A DNA stretch of 64,000 nucleotides from Anaerolineales bacterium UBA5195 (GCA_002412925.1 DHVZ01000024.1:158258-222257); one strand, 5' to 3'. Positions 23,653 through 32,893 are shown, counted from the stretch's first letter. Numbers and translations are program-made. Notes: generated by a model from the letters alone, not told the origin.

Positions 23653-25496
23653 TATTGCCGCTCAAAAAACGGCAAAACGTCCAACGGGGCAGGATAGTCT
23701 TTCAAAACCGTCTCCCCTGCGAAAACCTCCCCGCTCCAATGGTCACGCCAACGACCGGGTGGGAGGGTGATATCACGGGTCCGCGCGCCGGGTTGGATGA
23801 CCGGGGCAACCAGGAGGTCATTGCCGAGAAGAAATTCGTCATCGCAGGTCAGCGCACGTTCGTCACGCGCCGAGAGCCACCAGAGCGGGCGGATGATCGG
23901 GCTGCCAGTGCGCGCGGCTTCGGCGGCCAGTTCCAAAATGCGCGGAGAAAATTCCAGGTGCAGGTTGGCATAGCGGCGGCAAAGTTCAACGCACTCGCCG
24001 CCGTAATCCCAGGGGGCCAGGCTGAACTGCACGGCGGGCAGCAGGGCGTTCAACTGCGTCCAGCGGATCATCAATTCGGCATCGGCTGGCTGGTCATAGG
24101 CGTTCCCACCGACCATATCGGGCAGAATGAACGGGTAACCGGTCAGCCCGAGGGCCAGGATGCCCGTCAAAACGGAGTGCAGGCCGTTGTCTGTGCCCCA
24201 GGTCGACCACTTGTCCCACTGGCGGAAGAAAATCGGCGCGTTCTGGTTGAACCAGCCAGAACGGACTTCGGTCAGGCTGAAATTCCGGCCAATGAAATCG
24301 ATATAGCGATGGGTGAATTCATTCGGATGGATGGGCTCCGCGCTGACAGCGTCCGCCGGGTAAAAGACGGCTTCGCCCGCATCGAATTTGTAGCCGTCCA
24401 GGCCGGTCTCGCCCCGCAGCCTTTCCAACCGCTCCCGAAACCAATCCAACGCCTGCGGGTTGGTCACATCCAACAGACCGCTGCGTCCCTGCCACCAGCC
24501 GACCAGATACGGTTCCCCATCTGGCTGGCGGACCATGTAGCCCTTGGCTTTTCCCTCAGCGAAAGCCACCGACTCAGGGTCGAGGAAGGGGATGACCCAG
24601 GCTGTGACCTTGAAGCCTTTGGCGTGCAGATGGTCAATCATCCCTTTTGGATCAGGGAAGCGCGCCGGGTCAAAGCTGAGGTCGCCGTAGTGCACCTGCC
24701 AGCGGTCATCGATTTCCATCACGTTGTAGGGATAGCCGTGACGGATAATCTCCTCGGCAAAATTGAGCACCACTTCTTGGGAAACTTCGGTCTTGTAACG
24801 CGCCCAGGTCGTCCAGGTTGGTTTGCCGAATAGTTCGGCAGGAGGCGTTTTGGCCGGTTGGCCGACAAGGTTGATCAACCGCCGGTAAGCCGAAAGCACG
24901 TCGCTTTCCAGGTAGAGGCTGAGATGCAAGCCTTCGCCGCTCAGGGTCAGCAAGCGGTCGCCTTCGTTTTTGGTATCGGTAAAGGGACGGTGGCTGAAGG
25001 GACCTTTGTCCGCGCCCAGACTCCATTCATAACGCGGGAAACTGGCGGGCGGCTGGTTGATTCCGACCGAAACCGGCGTCTGCGCCATGACCAGCACACC
25101 CTGCGACGAGTACCAGGCCGGGGTCAATTTGCAGCTTTGCCCGGCAGGGCCATTATCGAAGGTCTGCATCAGGCTTTTGGGCAGCATGACCTGGTTGAGC
25201 GGGTAAACCTGGTTGACGAGTTCACCGTGCCCGTACCAATGGCCGAGCATTTCTAAGGCGAGTGAGAAACTGGCTGAGGGCGGGGAAACTTGCAGATCAA
25301 GCGCATCTTCACGGCGGTTGATGGTCAAGGTCTGGTGATGGAATTGAACCACAACGGCAGAATCAACCTGATTAACGGCAACAACCGTTTGGCGGAGCGG
25401 AGCAGTTCGCAAGCAAACCCGTCCGGCGCGGCAAATGGTCAGCCGGAACGGGTCGCGTTCGATCGAAAGCAGGAAAGAGCCAATTTCTAGAAGCAT
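23652..25496 (-). CDS. Glycoside hydrolase family 31 enzyme (alpha-glucosidase/alpha-galactosidase type)
   Basis: A 614-residue cytosolic GH31 enzyme. An N-terminal beta-sandwich (1-240) is followed by the TIM barrel, with WTTWARYKTEV, VMEIDDRWQVHYGD, WVIPFLDPES and the nucleophile in DGYKFDAGE (Asp372). YPFILPDMVGGNAY and a C-terminal beta domain follow. The KFDAGE form of the motif is found in GH31 subgroups that include alpha-galactosidases, so in this locus alpha-galactoside cleavage is plausible. ATG 25496 is chosen because a GGAGGGGG site precedes it and the longer frame to 25655 overlaps the upstream gene. Last gene of the minus-strand sugar operon. Confidence 0.87.
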   Translation of the reverse strand: MLLEIGSFLLSIERDPFRLTICRAGRVCLRTAPLRQTVVAVNQVDSAVVVQFHHQTLTINRREDALDLQVSPPSASFSLALEMLGHWYGHGELVNQVYPLNQVMLPKSLMQTFDNGPAGQSCKLTPAWYSSQGVLVMAQTPVSVGINQPPASFPRYEWSLGADKGPFSHRPFTDTKNEGDRLLTLSGEGLHLSLYLESDVLSAYRRLINLVGQPAKTPPAELFGKPTWTTWARYKTEVSQEVVLNFAEEIIRHGYPYNVMEIDDRWQVHYGDLSFDPARFPDPKGMIDHLHAKGFKVTAWVIPFLDPESVAFAEGKAKGYMVRQPDGEPYLVGWWQGRSGLLDVTNPQALDWFRERLERLRGETGLDGYKFDAGEAVFYPADAVSAEPIHPNEFTHRYIDFIGRNFSLTEVRSGWFNQNAPIFFRQWDKWSTWGTDNGLHSVLTGILALGLTGYPFILPDMVGGNAYDQPADAELMIRWTQLNALLPAVQFSLAPWDYGGECVELCRRYANLHLEFSPRILELAAEAARTGSPIIRPLWWLSARDERALTCDDEFLLGNDLLVAPVIQPGARTRDITLPPGRWRDHWSGEVFAGETVLKDYPAPLDVLPFFERQ

Positions 25497-25512
25497 GAGA
25501 CCCCCTCCCGGT

Positions 25513-25545
25513 CTCCCCCAAATTCCGTTCTTGAATTTGGGGGAG
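25513..25545. repeat. 13-bp-arm palindrome in the GH31 leader
   Basis: Arms 25513-25525 and 25533-25545 (CTCCCCCAAATTC and its complement) flank a 7-base loop. It occupies most of the 64-bp gap between the upstream gene and GH31; no T-run. It may be an RNA processing or stability element. Confidence 0.7.
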
Positions 25546-25560
25546 GGGAAGAAATGAATG

Positions 25561-27084
25561 TTATTTGCGGGTGAATTTCTTGCCGGTGGCCAGTTCGACG
25601 CTTTTGTACGCGCCGTCGTAAATGCCGATGCTCTTGTTCTTGACGATGCACTCACAGAGCATGGTCAACAGGTCGCTTTCCTCAGTCATCAGGTCGATGG
25701 CCTGCAAGGTCTGCGGAATGGTGCGAGTCTCAACGGTGCTATCGCCAATTTCCGCGCCACGGATGGCGCCCCACATCTCATGACCGCCGACACGGGCGTT
25801 GAAAATCTTGGGGATGGGGTAGAAGGCCAGTTCGGAGGGCTTGGTAATCATCACGTCCATCACGCGCATCAGGTAGTTGGTGGCGTAGACAGCGTGGAAG
25901 GTGTTATCGTGCAAGAAAACGTGCAGGCCGCTGGCCGGTTTCTCGCGGATGCTGTCAGCATAGGCCCGGGTATCTTCCCAGGTGAAGTGGGTATGGATCA
26001 TCTCTTTATGCTGGGCCAGTTCTTCCTGCAGCCATTCCCAGTTGTTTTTGTGATCGCCCAGGTTGATGAACAGGGCGATTTTTTCCTTCTGGACGAGCAG
26101 CAGGGTGTGCTCAATGATGGCTTTGAAGAGTTCACGCTGCGCCCCCGCACCGCCCATCGTCACCATGAAGCGGCGCGGTTCCCTGGCATTCATGCGGCGC
26201 AGGCGGGCCGCGCAGTCAATCTCGATGTTCTCGACCAGCTCGTGATCGACGTGGTGACCGGTAAAAAAGAGCGCCTCGCTGGGGGTGGGCTTCAGAATGC
26301 GGCCTTTGTCGTCAAAGCCGCGCATGACGCGGAAACCATAGTAGCCGGAAGGCGATTGGACGGCGTGCTTGGCGCCTTCAGTGAGTTGGAAAGCCATCGG
26401 CCAGTTATCGAACATCATGTCAACCACGTTGGTCATGCCGCCTGCCACCGCGCCCATACAGTTCCACATGTGCGAGGTCAGGATCGGCATGTCCGAAGGA
26501 AGCGCGCCGTACAGATTCTTGAACAGCTCGCTCATCTTGTAATCTTTGACTTCAGTCTTCAGGAAGCGCCAGGGCCAGGTGACGATCCAATTGTTGAAAA
26601 GGGTGTTCAGGCCGGGCAGGGAGGGTTCGCCAGTAGTGAGAGATTCCCAGACGTACTTATCGAACCAGGGATAGCGCTGCGAAATGCGCGAATATTTGCT
26701 GTAATTGGTATTGCACCAGTTAATCACGTCCGTAGTGATGCCAGGGACGGAGAGCAGGTCCAACCAGTAAGGCTGGAAACCCATCGCTTTGGCCGCCGAG
26801 ACGCCCGCCATGGCAATCCGGTAGTGACCAAAGCCCATGCGGATGGTGCTGACGATGACACCGTTCTCTTTCTTGAGGGGCTCCCCACTGCCATCGCGGA
26901 CGATGTCTTTGAGACCAAAGATATCTTTCCCGTACGGGTTGTCTTTAACGCTCAGGTTATATTTTTCATTGGGGTCATAGTTAAATTTCTTTGCCAGCAT
27001 CTCCTGCCACTTGTCAGTGGCGCGGGTCTGCGCTTCTGTGATCGGATTGCCGTAAACTTCATAGCGGCCGTCTTTCAATTTCAT
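25561..27084 (-). CDS. Uncharacterised 507-residue protein with GT-B-like (MurG/MGDG-synthase-like) features
   Basis: I do not recognise the family. The N-terminal half has a glycine/histidine loop MGFGHYRIAMAG after a hydrophobic strand, resembling the first nucleotide-sugar loop of MurG-type or MGDG-synthase-type GT-B enzymes. The second half has a strand-turn FMVTMGGAGAQRELF and a later MRVMDVMITKPSELAFYP segment, which is where such enzymes bind the donor sugar. No signal peptide or membrane helix. It lies inside the sugar operon between the permease and the GH31 gene, so it may be a cytosolic glycosyltransferase or phosphorylase-like enzyme acting on the imported galactoside. Fold assignment is inference. 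GGAG precedes the start. Confidence 0.75.
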   Translation of the reverse strand: MKLKDGRYEVYGNPITEAQTRATDKWQEMLAKKFNYDPNEKYNLSVKDNPYGKDIFGLKDIVRDGSGEPLKKENGVIVSTIRMGFGHYRIAMAGVSAAKAMGFQPYWLDLLSVPGITTDVINWCNTNYSKYSRISQRYPWFDKYVWESLTTGEPSLPGLNTLFNNWIVTWPWRFLKTEVKDYKMSELFKNLYGALPSDMPILTSHMWNCMGAVAGGMTNVVDMMFDNWPMAFQLTEGAKHAVQSPSGYYGFRVMRGFDDKGRILKPTPSEALFFTGHHVDHELVENIEIDCAARLRRMNAREPRRFMVTMGGAGAQRELFKAIIEHTLLLVQKEKIALFINLGDHKNNWEWLQEELAQHKEMIHTHFTWEDTRAYADSIREKPASGLHVFLHDNTFHAVYATNYLMRVMDVMITKPSELAFYPIPKIFNARVGGHEMWGAIRGAEIGDSTVETRTIPQTLQAIDLMTEESDLLTMLCECIVKNKSIGIYDGAYKSVELATGKKFTRK

Positions 27085-27147
27085 GGTTCTTTCTCCTGGA
27101 AATGAAGTTATCCCCTGGCAAGTGCCAGTAAAATATCATTTGAAATG

Positions 27148-27179
27148 ACCGCCAGTCGGGGAGTTTTCCGGCTGGCGGT
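27148..27179 (-). terminator. Hairpin between permease gene and the 507-residue protein gene
   Basis: ACCGCCAG (27148-27155) pairs with CTGGCGGT (27172-27179). No T-run follows on minus, so it may attenuate or process rather than stop transcription. Confidence 0.5.
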
Positions 27180-27201
27180 TTGTCGCTAGTATAACCTATC
27201 C

Positions 27202-28422
27202 TTAGCCTTTGACCCCGCTGCTGGTGACGCTCTCCACGAAGAAACGCTGTCCGAGAATGAAGACGATCAGGGGCGGCAGGATGGCAATCGCCGCGCCCGC
27301 CAGGATCAGGTTGGGTGTATCCGAGGCGCGCCCACGCAGCACGTTCAAGGCCAGGGTGAGCACATGGTTCTTTTCATTGCCCACGTTGATGATGACCAGC
27401 GGCCAGAGGAAGGAGTTCCAGGCATACAGGAAGGTGAAGGTTGCCTGGGTGGCCAGGGCCGGGATGCTGGCCGGGATAATGATCTTGCCCAAAATTTGCA
27501 TGCGCGAAGCGCCATCGATCAGCGCAGCTTCCTCGATCTCTTTGGGAAAGGTGACGAAATGTTGGCGCATCAGGAAGGTGCCATAAGCGGAGAAAATCCA
27601 GGGAACAATCAGCGCCGCCAGCCGGTCTGTCCAACCGATCAGCACCATCAGTTGGTAGAGCGGCACGATCAGCATGACGAAGGGAATCATGATCGTGCCC
27701 AGGTAGAAAACGAAGACCGTGTCACGGCCGGGGAATTTGAGCCGGGCAAAGGAGTAACCACCGATGACCGAGGTCGCCAGCGTACCCAGGACGACCAGGA
27801 TGGTGACCAGGGCAGTGTTTCCCAGGGCGCGGGCCATGTTGTTGAGTTCGATGACATTGGTGTAATTTTCAGGGTGCAGTTGGACGCTTTCCACCTGCGT
27901 GCTCAAGCGGACATTCTGGTAAGCCTTGTTGGAGGGGTTATCCGGGTCGATGAATTCTCCAACGGTGGTCTGGCTGACCAGGTACATCGGGATGACTTTC
28001 CCGTCAACTTCGACGTCAAACAGTTTTTCTTCCTTGCCATTCACGATGACTGTCTTTTGGGCGGCTTCGCCCCCGGTGGGACTGACATCCGTCAGGTTGC
28101 GGTCAACCACCACGGTTGGATTGTTGGGATCGGCGTATTTGCCCACTTTAATATTGCTTTTAGCAAGGGCATACTCCACCCGTTTCCCATCGACATCGAC
28201 GTAATAGAGTGGCAGCGGAGCCTCGAAGCCTGCGACAGTCATGGAGGCCGGGTCGCGTGGCAGCAAACGCGGCGGGTAACGGAAGGTGTCCGCCGGGAGC
28301 TTGAGGGAAGTGGTCAGCATGTAAACAAACGGGAAGATCATGATCAACGCAAAGAACGTCAGCACGGCATAGACGGCCAGGTTGCTCAAAAATCGCTTTA
28401 GGCGGTAAGACTTGATATTCAT
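27202..28422 (-). CDS. Carbohydrate ABC transporter permease (MalG/CUT1-like) with a large extracytoplasmic insert
   Basis: A 406-residue permease; usual length is about 280. The first helix (AVYAVLTFFALIMIFPFVYML) and the SLK segment are normal, but residues about 50-190 form a hydrophilic insert with beta-rich repeats (VDVDGKRVEY, VIVNGKEEKLFDVEVDGKV) before helix 2. The BPD_transp_1 domain follows, with the EAA motif EEAALIDGASRMQILGKIIIP and the C-terminal GQRFFVESVTSSGVKG tail typical of CUT1 permeases. It pairs with the MalF-like protein upstream; 13 bases separate them. The insert faces outside and may contact the binding protein. Confidence 0.9.
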   Translation of the reverse strand: MNIKSYRLKRFLSNLAVYAVLTFFALIMIFPFVYMLTTSLKLPADTFRYPPRLLPRDPASMTVAGFEAPLPLYYVDVDGKRVEYALAKSNIKVGKYADPNNPTVVVDRNLTDVSPTGGEAAQKTVIVNGKEEKLFDVEVDGKVIPMYLVSQTTVGEFIDPDNPSNKAYQNVRLSTQVESVQLHPENYTNVIELNNMARALGNTALVTILVVLGTLATSVIGGYSFARLKFPGRDTVFVFYLGTIMIPFVMLIVPLYQLMVLIGWTDRLAALIVPWIFSAYGTFLMRQHFVTFPKEIEEAALIDGASRMQILGKIIIPASIPALATQATFTFLYAWNSFLWPLVIINVGNEKNHVLTLALNVLRGRASDTPNLILAGAAIAILPPLIVFILGQRFFVESVTSSGVKG

Positions 28423-28435
28423 GGCGGGTCTCCGG

Positions 28436-30118
28436 TTATTCGTAAAGACTGCTCTTGCGCTGGTTCTGGAACTGGATCAGCGTCAGGCCAAAGATGACGA
28501 TGAACAGAACCCAGGCGAGCGCCGAAGCGTAACCCTGCTTGAAGTTCTGGAAACCGCTGCGGTAGAGATACAGAACCAGCGTGATCGTCGAATTATTCGG
28601 CCCTTCAGGAGGATTCATCAAAATAAAAACCTGTTCAAAGACTTGCATGGCCTGAATGGTGGTGGTCGAAACCACGTAGAAGGTGGTCGGGGCCAGCATC
28701 GGTAGTGTGATCCGCCAGAACTTATCCCAGGCTCCGGCGCCATCCACCGTGGCAGCTTCATACAGCTCGCCGGGAATATTGACCAACCCGGCCAGGAACA
28801 GCACGGTGTTGAAACCCATCGTCTGCCAGGCAGCAATGATGATAATCGCCAGCAAAGCCGTCTTTTCGTCAGACACCCAGTTGATTTTTGGGTCAACCAA
28901 CCCGGCATTGAACAGGTTATTCCAAAATTCGACGCCCAGGGTGATGAAATAATTGATGTAACCGATGGTCGCGTTATACAGCCATTGCCAGACCAGCGAA
29001 ATCCCCACGATGGCCGCGATGCTGGGGATGAAGTAGACTGCCCGGAAAAACTTCATCCCAGGAAGTTTGCTGTTGAGGACATTTGCCAGCACCAGGGCCG
29101 GGATGACGCTCAAGGGTACGGCGAACAAGGCATAGAGGAGCGTATTTTTCAGCGCCAGCCAGAACAATTTATCTTCGGCGCCGAACAAAATCCCGCCATT
29201 GCCAAGTACAAAACGCCCCACTTCGTCATAGGTTTTGATATCCAGCACATCTTTGGCCAACTGCGTGGCAGAAGCCAGAGGTTTAATCGTGATGTTCAGG
29301 ATTTTGGCATAGTTTCCTAGCCCAATCCATTGAGGCGGGTTGAAAGCGTCCGAGTTTGTAAAGGAAAAATAAAACGAAAGCAGCAATGGCCCGGCAAAGA
29401 AAATCATAAAACCAAGCAGGTTGGGAGACAGGAACAGCCAGCCATTCAGCATCTGCTCGTGGAATGTCTTGGCCTTGAGCGCTAGCGCAGCTGGGGTGCG
29501 CCACATCCCCCAGAAAGCCAGTCCAAAGATAAGCACGCCCAAGACTGTGGCACCGCCTTGTGGCGAGGCCAGGTTGGTAATGATGGCAATGATTCCGGTT
29601 ATCGCGTTGACAGCGAAAAAGAACAGGAACCCGCCTGCAAGCATGAGCCATTTGCCGATCTGGCGCAAAAGTTTTTCAGTCGAAGTGCCGCTCTGGAAAT
29701 AATCCCCGGCGGCTCCGATCAGGTAACCTGCAAAGAGGAGGACCAGGTACGGGAGGCCATGCCCAAAATTCTCGGCCAGGGCGTCGATACCAATAAAAAC
29801 GCCGCCCAATTGCAGAATCATGATGGCGCTGGCAACCAGCCCCAGGTAATCAATCACCAGGGAAATGGTCCTGCCACGGTGTTGGCGATTCAGGATGTCA
29901 AAGACGGCGAGGATGCTGAAAATGGCTGACAGTCCCAGCACAATTGAAAGAAGGATGCCTTGCCAGAGACGAAGATTTGGCAGGATGCCAATCCAGGGGG
30001 CAAGCGCGCCGCCCACAGCCAGCAGGCTGTACAAAATCCGCCAGCCGGTAAGAAGACGAAGAATTAACTCGTTTTGATGCGCGGTGTTTGTGCTAGAACG
30101 GTCAGACATCTCAGTCAT
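28436..30118 (-). CDS. Carbohydrate ABC transporter permease (MalF-like) with an N-terminal membrane domain
   Basis: A 560-residue permease, almost twice the usual 300. Residues 1-210 hold about six extra hydrophobic helices (ILLSIVLGLSAIFSILAVF, ISLVIDYLGLVASAIMIL and others) with no known function. The permease core starts near 225 (LNGWLFLSPNLLGFMIFF), with an extended loop near 270-320, and has the EAA motif YEAATVDGAGAWDKFWRITLP. GGAG lies upstream of ATG 30118. Together with the MalG-like permease and the lipoprotein it forms a CUT1 sugar importer; no ATPase gene is present, so a shared MsmX/MalK-type ATPase is expected. Confidence 0.88.
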   Translation of the reverse strand: MTEMSDRSSTNTAHQNELILRLLTGWRILYSLLAVGGALAPWIGILPNLRLWQGILLSIVLGLSAIFSILAVFDILNRQHRGRTISLVIDYLGLVASAIMILQLGGVFIGIDALAENFGHGLPYLVLLFAGYLIGAAGDYFQSGTSTEKLLRQIGKWLMLAGGFLFFFAVNAITGIIAIITNLASPQGGATVLGVLIFGLAFWGMWRTPAALALKAKTFHEQMLNGWLFLSPNLLGFMIFFAGPLLLSFYFSFTNSDAFNPPQWIGLGNYAKILNITIKPLASATQLAKDVLDIKTYDEVGRFVLGNGGILFGAEDKLFWLALKNTLLYALFAVPLSVIPALVLANVLNSKLPGMKFFRAVYFIPSIAAIVGISLVWQWLYNATIGYINYFITLGVEFWNNLFNAGLVDPKINWVSDEKTALLAIIIIAAWQTMGFNTVLFLAGLVNIPGELYEAATVDGAGAWDKFWRITLPMLAPTTFYVVSTTTIQAMQVFEQVFILMNPPEGPNNSTITLVLYLYRSGFQNFKQGYASALAWVLFIVIFGLTLIQFQNQRKSSLYE

Positions 30119-30173
30119 GGTATGCTCTCCAGAATTCAGACTGAATTTTAGTAACTGATGTTACGTAGAATAT

Positions 30174-30298
30174 CCCGAAGGTTCCTTTGAAAAACTCTGC
30201 TCGCCTGTCAAACCTTCGGGACGATGCATAGCATGCGTTTAGTTATAACCCTTGGGGACTTCGCAAACACGGGCAGGCGATCAACTGCCTGCCCGTGT
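30174..30298 (-). terminator. Two consecutive stem-loops between binding-protein and permease genes
   Basis: Hairpin 1 pairs 30267-30278 with 30287-30298 (12 bp); hairpin 2 pairs 30174-30183 with 30211-30220 (10 bp). Neither has a strong T-run. The arrangement mirrors the hairpin after the peptide-binding protein and may limit read-through into the permease genes. Confidence 0.55.
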
Positions 30299-30313
30299 CG
30301 ATAGTGCTCGAAA

Positions 30314-31693
30314 TTACTTCGTGAAGACTTTATTGGCTTCGTCGCAGATGGTCTTGCCAAATTCATCCACGGTCTTGCCACCGGTCAAGACTGCCTGGAT
30401 GGCCGGGCCCATGATTTTGTCATATTCGGGCCAGGAGCCAGCCCAGAGCGGGCCTTCGGCGGTCGGGTTGGCGGCATCGGCGATGCCGTTCAAGAAAGCC
30501 TGGTTGTTGGCAGGCGGGGTAAAGGTCACGAAAGCGTCGAGGGCTTCTTTGCTCACGCGGCTGGGAATGTTGGCACCGAGGGCGGCAACCTTGCCCTGGG
30601 TTTCAGCAGTCGTCAGAGCCTGAACGAGTTTCCAGGCTTCTTCGGGATGAGCAGTCTTGGCGTTGACAACATAAGCGCCCCAGAACAGCCAGTTGCCGGG
30701 AGTGCCGGCGGGGCCGTTCGGGAGCTCAACCACGTCCCAATTGAAGGGAACGGTGCGGACGCCCGGGGTAGCCCAGCGGCCATTCTGGAACATGGCAACC
30801 TTGCCAGCGCGGAAAGGAGGCTCGGGATCTTCGCCGTAGGGAGTGGCAACTTTAAGATCCTGGTAGAGGGAGCGCTGGAAATCGAGACCCTTGAGGGATT
30901 CAGGGGTGCTCAACGCGCAGGCAGTGCGATCGGCGTTGTAGAAACCACCACCGGCGGCATTCAACCAGACGCCGTAGGGGCCCCACCAGGCGCTGGCGCC
31001 GTAACCGTAAATATCAGAACCGAGTGCGCGGGTCTTTGTGGCGACATCGGCGAAAGCAGCCCAATCCCATTTGCCTTCTTTAGCCAGTTCACGGGGATCC
31101 GGAGCGCCAGCTTCGTTGATCAGGTCCAGGTTCAGGTACAGGACGAAGGTCGAAACATCGCGGGGCAGGCCCCAAAGAGCGCCAGAATCTGCGCCGCTCT
31201 TGCTGTTTTCAGGATTGAAGGTCATGTGGTACATCGGGCCGGCGTAGAAGTCCTTGACGTTGAAACCGTCGGTTTTGGTAGCCAGCGGGGCAATATTCAG
31301 AATCAGGCCGCGGGTGGCGAAATCGGCGATGTCGGTGCCTGGAATCCAGAATACATCCGGGGCGGTGCCAGCGGCGACTTCGGTTTTCAACTGATCCTGA
31401 TAGTTGGAGCCTTCGGTGCCGCCCGGTTCGTAGGTCAGAGTAATGCCTTCGAGTTTGCCATCCAGGTCTTTGCTGATTTCGGTGTAGACAGCGATTTCTT
31501 CCTTGTTATCGGGACGGGTGCGCCAGCGCAGGGTCACTTCGGCGGCAGGAGCTTCAGCCGCAGGGGCTTCAGCCGCAGGAGCTTCGGCGGCAGGAGCTTC
31601 AGTAGCAGGAGCCGCAGGCGTGCCGCAGGCAGCCAGGATAAAGGTCGCCACGATAAACAGGCTGACAACTTTCAATAACATACTGTGTTTCAT
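30314..31693 (-). CDS. Sugar ABC transporter substrate-binding lipoprotein (SBP_bac_1)
   Basis: A 459-residue lipoprotein. The signal peptide ends LAAC (Cys23), followed by five Ala/Pro/Glu repeats to about residue 50. The body is a family 1 sugar-binding protein: LTYEPGG..YQDQLKTEVAAGTAPDVFWIPG near the N-terminus, GLPRDVSTFVLYLNLDL in the hinge, and Trp-rich loops (ASAWWGPYGVW, GNWLFWGAYV) suited to stacking on sugar rings. GGAGG precedes ATG 31693. It is the binding protein for the MalF/MalG-like permeases; the surrounding genes suggest an alpha-galactoside ligand. Confidence 0.92.
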   Translation of the reverse strand: MKHSMLLKVVSLFIVATFILAACGTPAAPATEAPAAEAPAAEAPAAEAPAAEVTLRWRTRPDNKEEIAVYTEISKDLDGKLEGITLTYEPGGTEGSNYQDQLKTEVAAGTAPDVFWIPGTDIADFATRGLILNIAPLATKTDGFNVKDFYAGPMYHMTFNPENSKSGADSGALWGLPRDVSTFVLYLNLDLINEAGAPDPRELAKEGKWDWAAFADVATKTRALGSDIYGYGASAWWGPYGVWLNAAGGGFYNADRTACALSTPESLKGLDFQRSLYQDLKVATPYGEDPEPPFRAGKVAMFQNGRWATPGVRTVPFNWDVVELPNGPAGTPGNWLFWGAYVVNAKTAHPEEAWKLVQALTTAETQGKVAALGANIPSRVSKEALDAFVTFTPPANNQAFLNGIADAANPTAEGPLWAGSWPEYDKIMGPAIQAVLTGGKTVDEFGKTICDEANKVFTK

Positions 31694-31776
31694 CTTTTCC
31701 TCCAGGAATGTGGTGAGGTGCTGAACTTACAGAATTTGGTTACTGGGTATGCTTGGAATAGGTTTTACGTGGGGAG

Positions 31777-32793
31777 CTAATCACCTCCTTTATTCAAGGT
31801 GGATTGGCGCATAATTAACTGGGCCGGTAATTTCATCTGAATGCACTGACCAATTGATTTGTCGATCGACTTGACTAACATACGCGTGGCTTCCTGCCCA
31901 ATCCGCGGCATATCCTGGTGCATGGTGGTGAGCGGCGGGTCGAAATATGACGAAAGCGGCATGTCGTCGACGCCAATCACCGCCAGTTGGTCGGGAACTC
32001 GCAACCCCATATCGCGGGCCGTATGCAAAACGCCCAAAGCCATGCGGTCGTTTTGGGCAAAAATAGCCTCGGGCAAATTTCCCTGTTCGGCCAGCGCCAA
32101 CAGCGCATCCTGCCCGGAGGTCGCAGACCAATCGCCTTCGATGATCATGCCCAGGTCAATCGGGAGGCCGGCTTCTTCCAGCGCGCGCATATAACCATTG
32201 GAACGGTCGAGACAGCAATCTTCTTCCATTGGTCCGGTGATCATCGCAATCTTGTGATGTCCAAGTGAAACCAGGTGCTGAGTCGCATCGTAGGCTGCCT
32301 TTTCATCATCCAGGGAAACGGAACAAAAAGACTTGTCCCGCGCCTGCGCGCCGACAAACACCACCGGGAAATTCTTGGGAACGGCTGTGTGGCGCTCGTC
32401 GATATAGGGGTTGATTACAATCAACCCATCCACCCGGCGGTGACCCACCAGTTCATCCACCAGCGCCCGGAAAGCATCCGGGGCACTGGCAGATGAAGAG
32501 AGGAGAAAATATCCGTTCTGGCGGGCTTCAAGCTCAGCGCCTTCAATCACGCTGGCGAGGGTGTAATCTGTCAGGTTGGGGGCAATACAGGCCAGCGTGT
32601 TGGTGCGACCCTGAGCCATCGAGCGGGCGATAGCACTCGGGCGAAAGCCCAAGGCCTCGATAGCTTGCTCAACACGGGCGCGCGTCTCAGGAAGCACATC
32701 GTCGCTCCCATTAATGACCCGCGAAACTGTCTGGTGAGAGACGCCTGCTTTGCGGGCTACATCGCGGATGGTGGTAGAGCGGGAACGTGACAT
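31777..32793 (-). CDS. LacI-family transcriptional regulator
   Basis: A 338-residue repressor. The DNA-binding headpiece TTIRDVARKAGVSHQTVSRV is at residues 7-26, followed by the hinge region and a periplasmic-binding-like effector domain (CIAPNLTDYTLASVIEGAE through AVIGVDDMPLSSYFDPPLTT). It should respond to a sugar such as galactose or a galactoside. ATG 32793 is preferred over 32841, which lies within the operator palindrome. It is divergent from the GH36 gene and upstream of the sugar importer on the same strand. The 30-bp palindrome at its own promoter suggests autoregulation and control of both arms of the locus. Confidence 0.92.
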   Translation of the reverse strand: MSRSRSTTIRDVARKAGVSHQTVSRVINGSDDVLPETRARVEQAIEALGFRPSAIARSMAQGRTNTLACIAPNLTDYTLASVIEGAELEARQNGYFLLSSSASAPDAFRALVDELVGHRRVDGLIVINPYIDERHTAVPKNFPVVFVGAQARDKSFCSVSLDDEKAAYDATQHLVSLGHHKIAMITGPMEEDCCLDRSNGYMRALEEAGLPIDLGMIIEGDWSATSGQDALLALAEQGNLPEAIFAQNDRMALGVLHTARDMGLRVPDQLAVIGVDDMPLSSYFDPPLTTMHQDMPRIGQEATRMLVKSIDKSIGQCIQMKLPAQLIMRQSTLNKGGD

Positions 32794-32823
32794 TGGGTTT
32801 ACCCTGATTCCTGCGAATTCAAG

Positions 32824-32856
32824 TATAATGTTACCGGTCACGTGACCGGTAACATT
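32824..32856. promoter_or_regulatory. Divergent promoters with a 30-bp perfect palindromic operator
   Basis: A perfect palindrome spans 32827-32856 (15 bp each side) and contains two ACCGGT hexamers around a TCACGTGA centre, the CpG-centred style of LacI-family sites. TATAAT at 32824-32829 on plus overlaps its left edge and would drive GH36; on minus, TATACT at 32827-32822 would drive the LacI gene. Repressor bound here would block both. Confidence 0.85.
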
Positions 32857-32893
32857 AGTTTACAAGAGACAGACCGCTTTGTCAAGAGGCAAC

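Noticed and set aside
25558..27105. A 515-codon plus-strand frame antisense to the GT-B-like gene
   Set aside because: Codon bias mirror of the minus-strand gene, which has a ribosome site and operon context; the antisense product is low-quality, His/Gln/Val-rich sequence.
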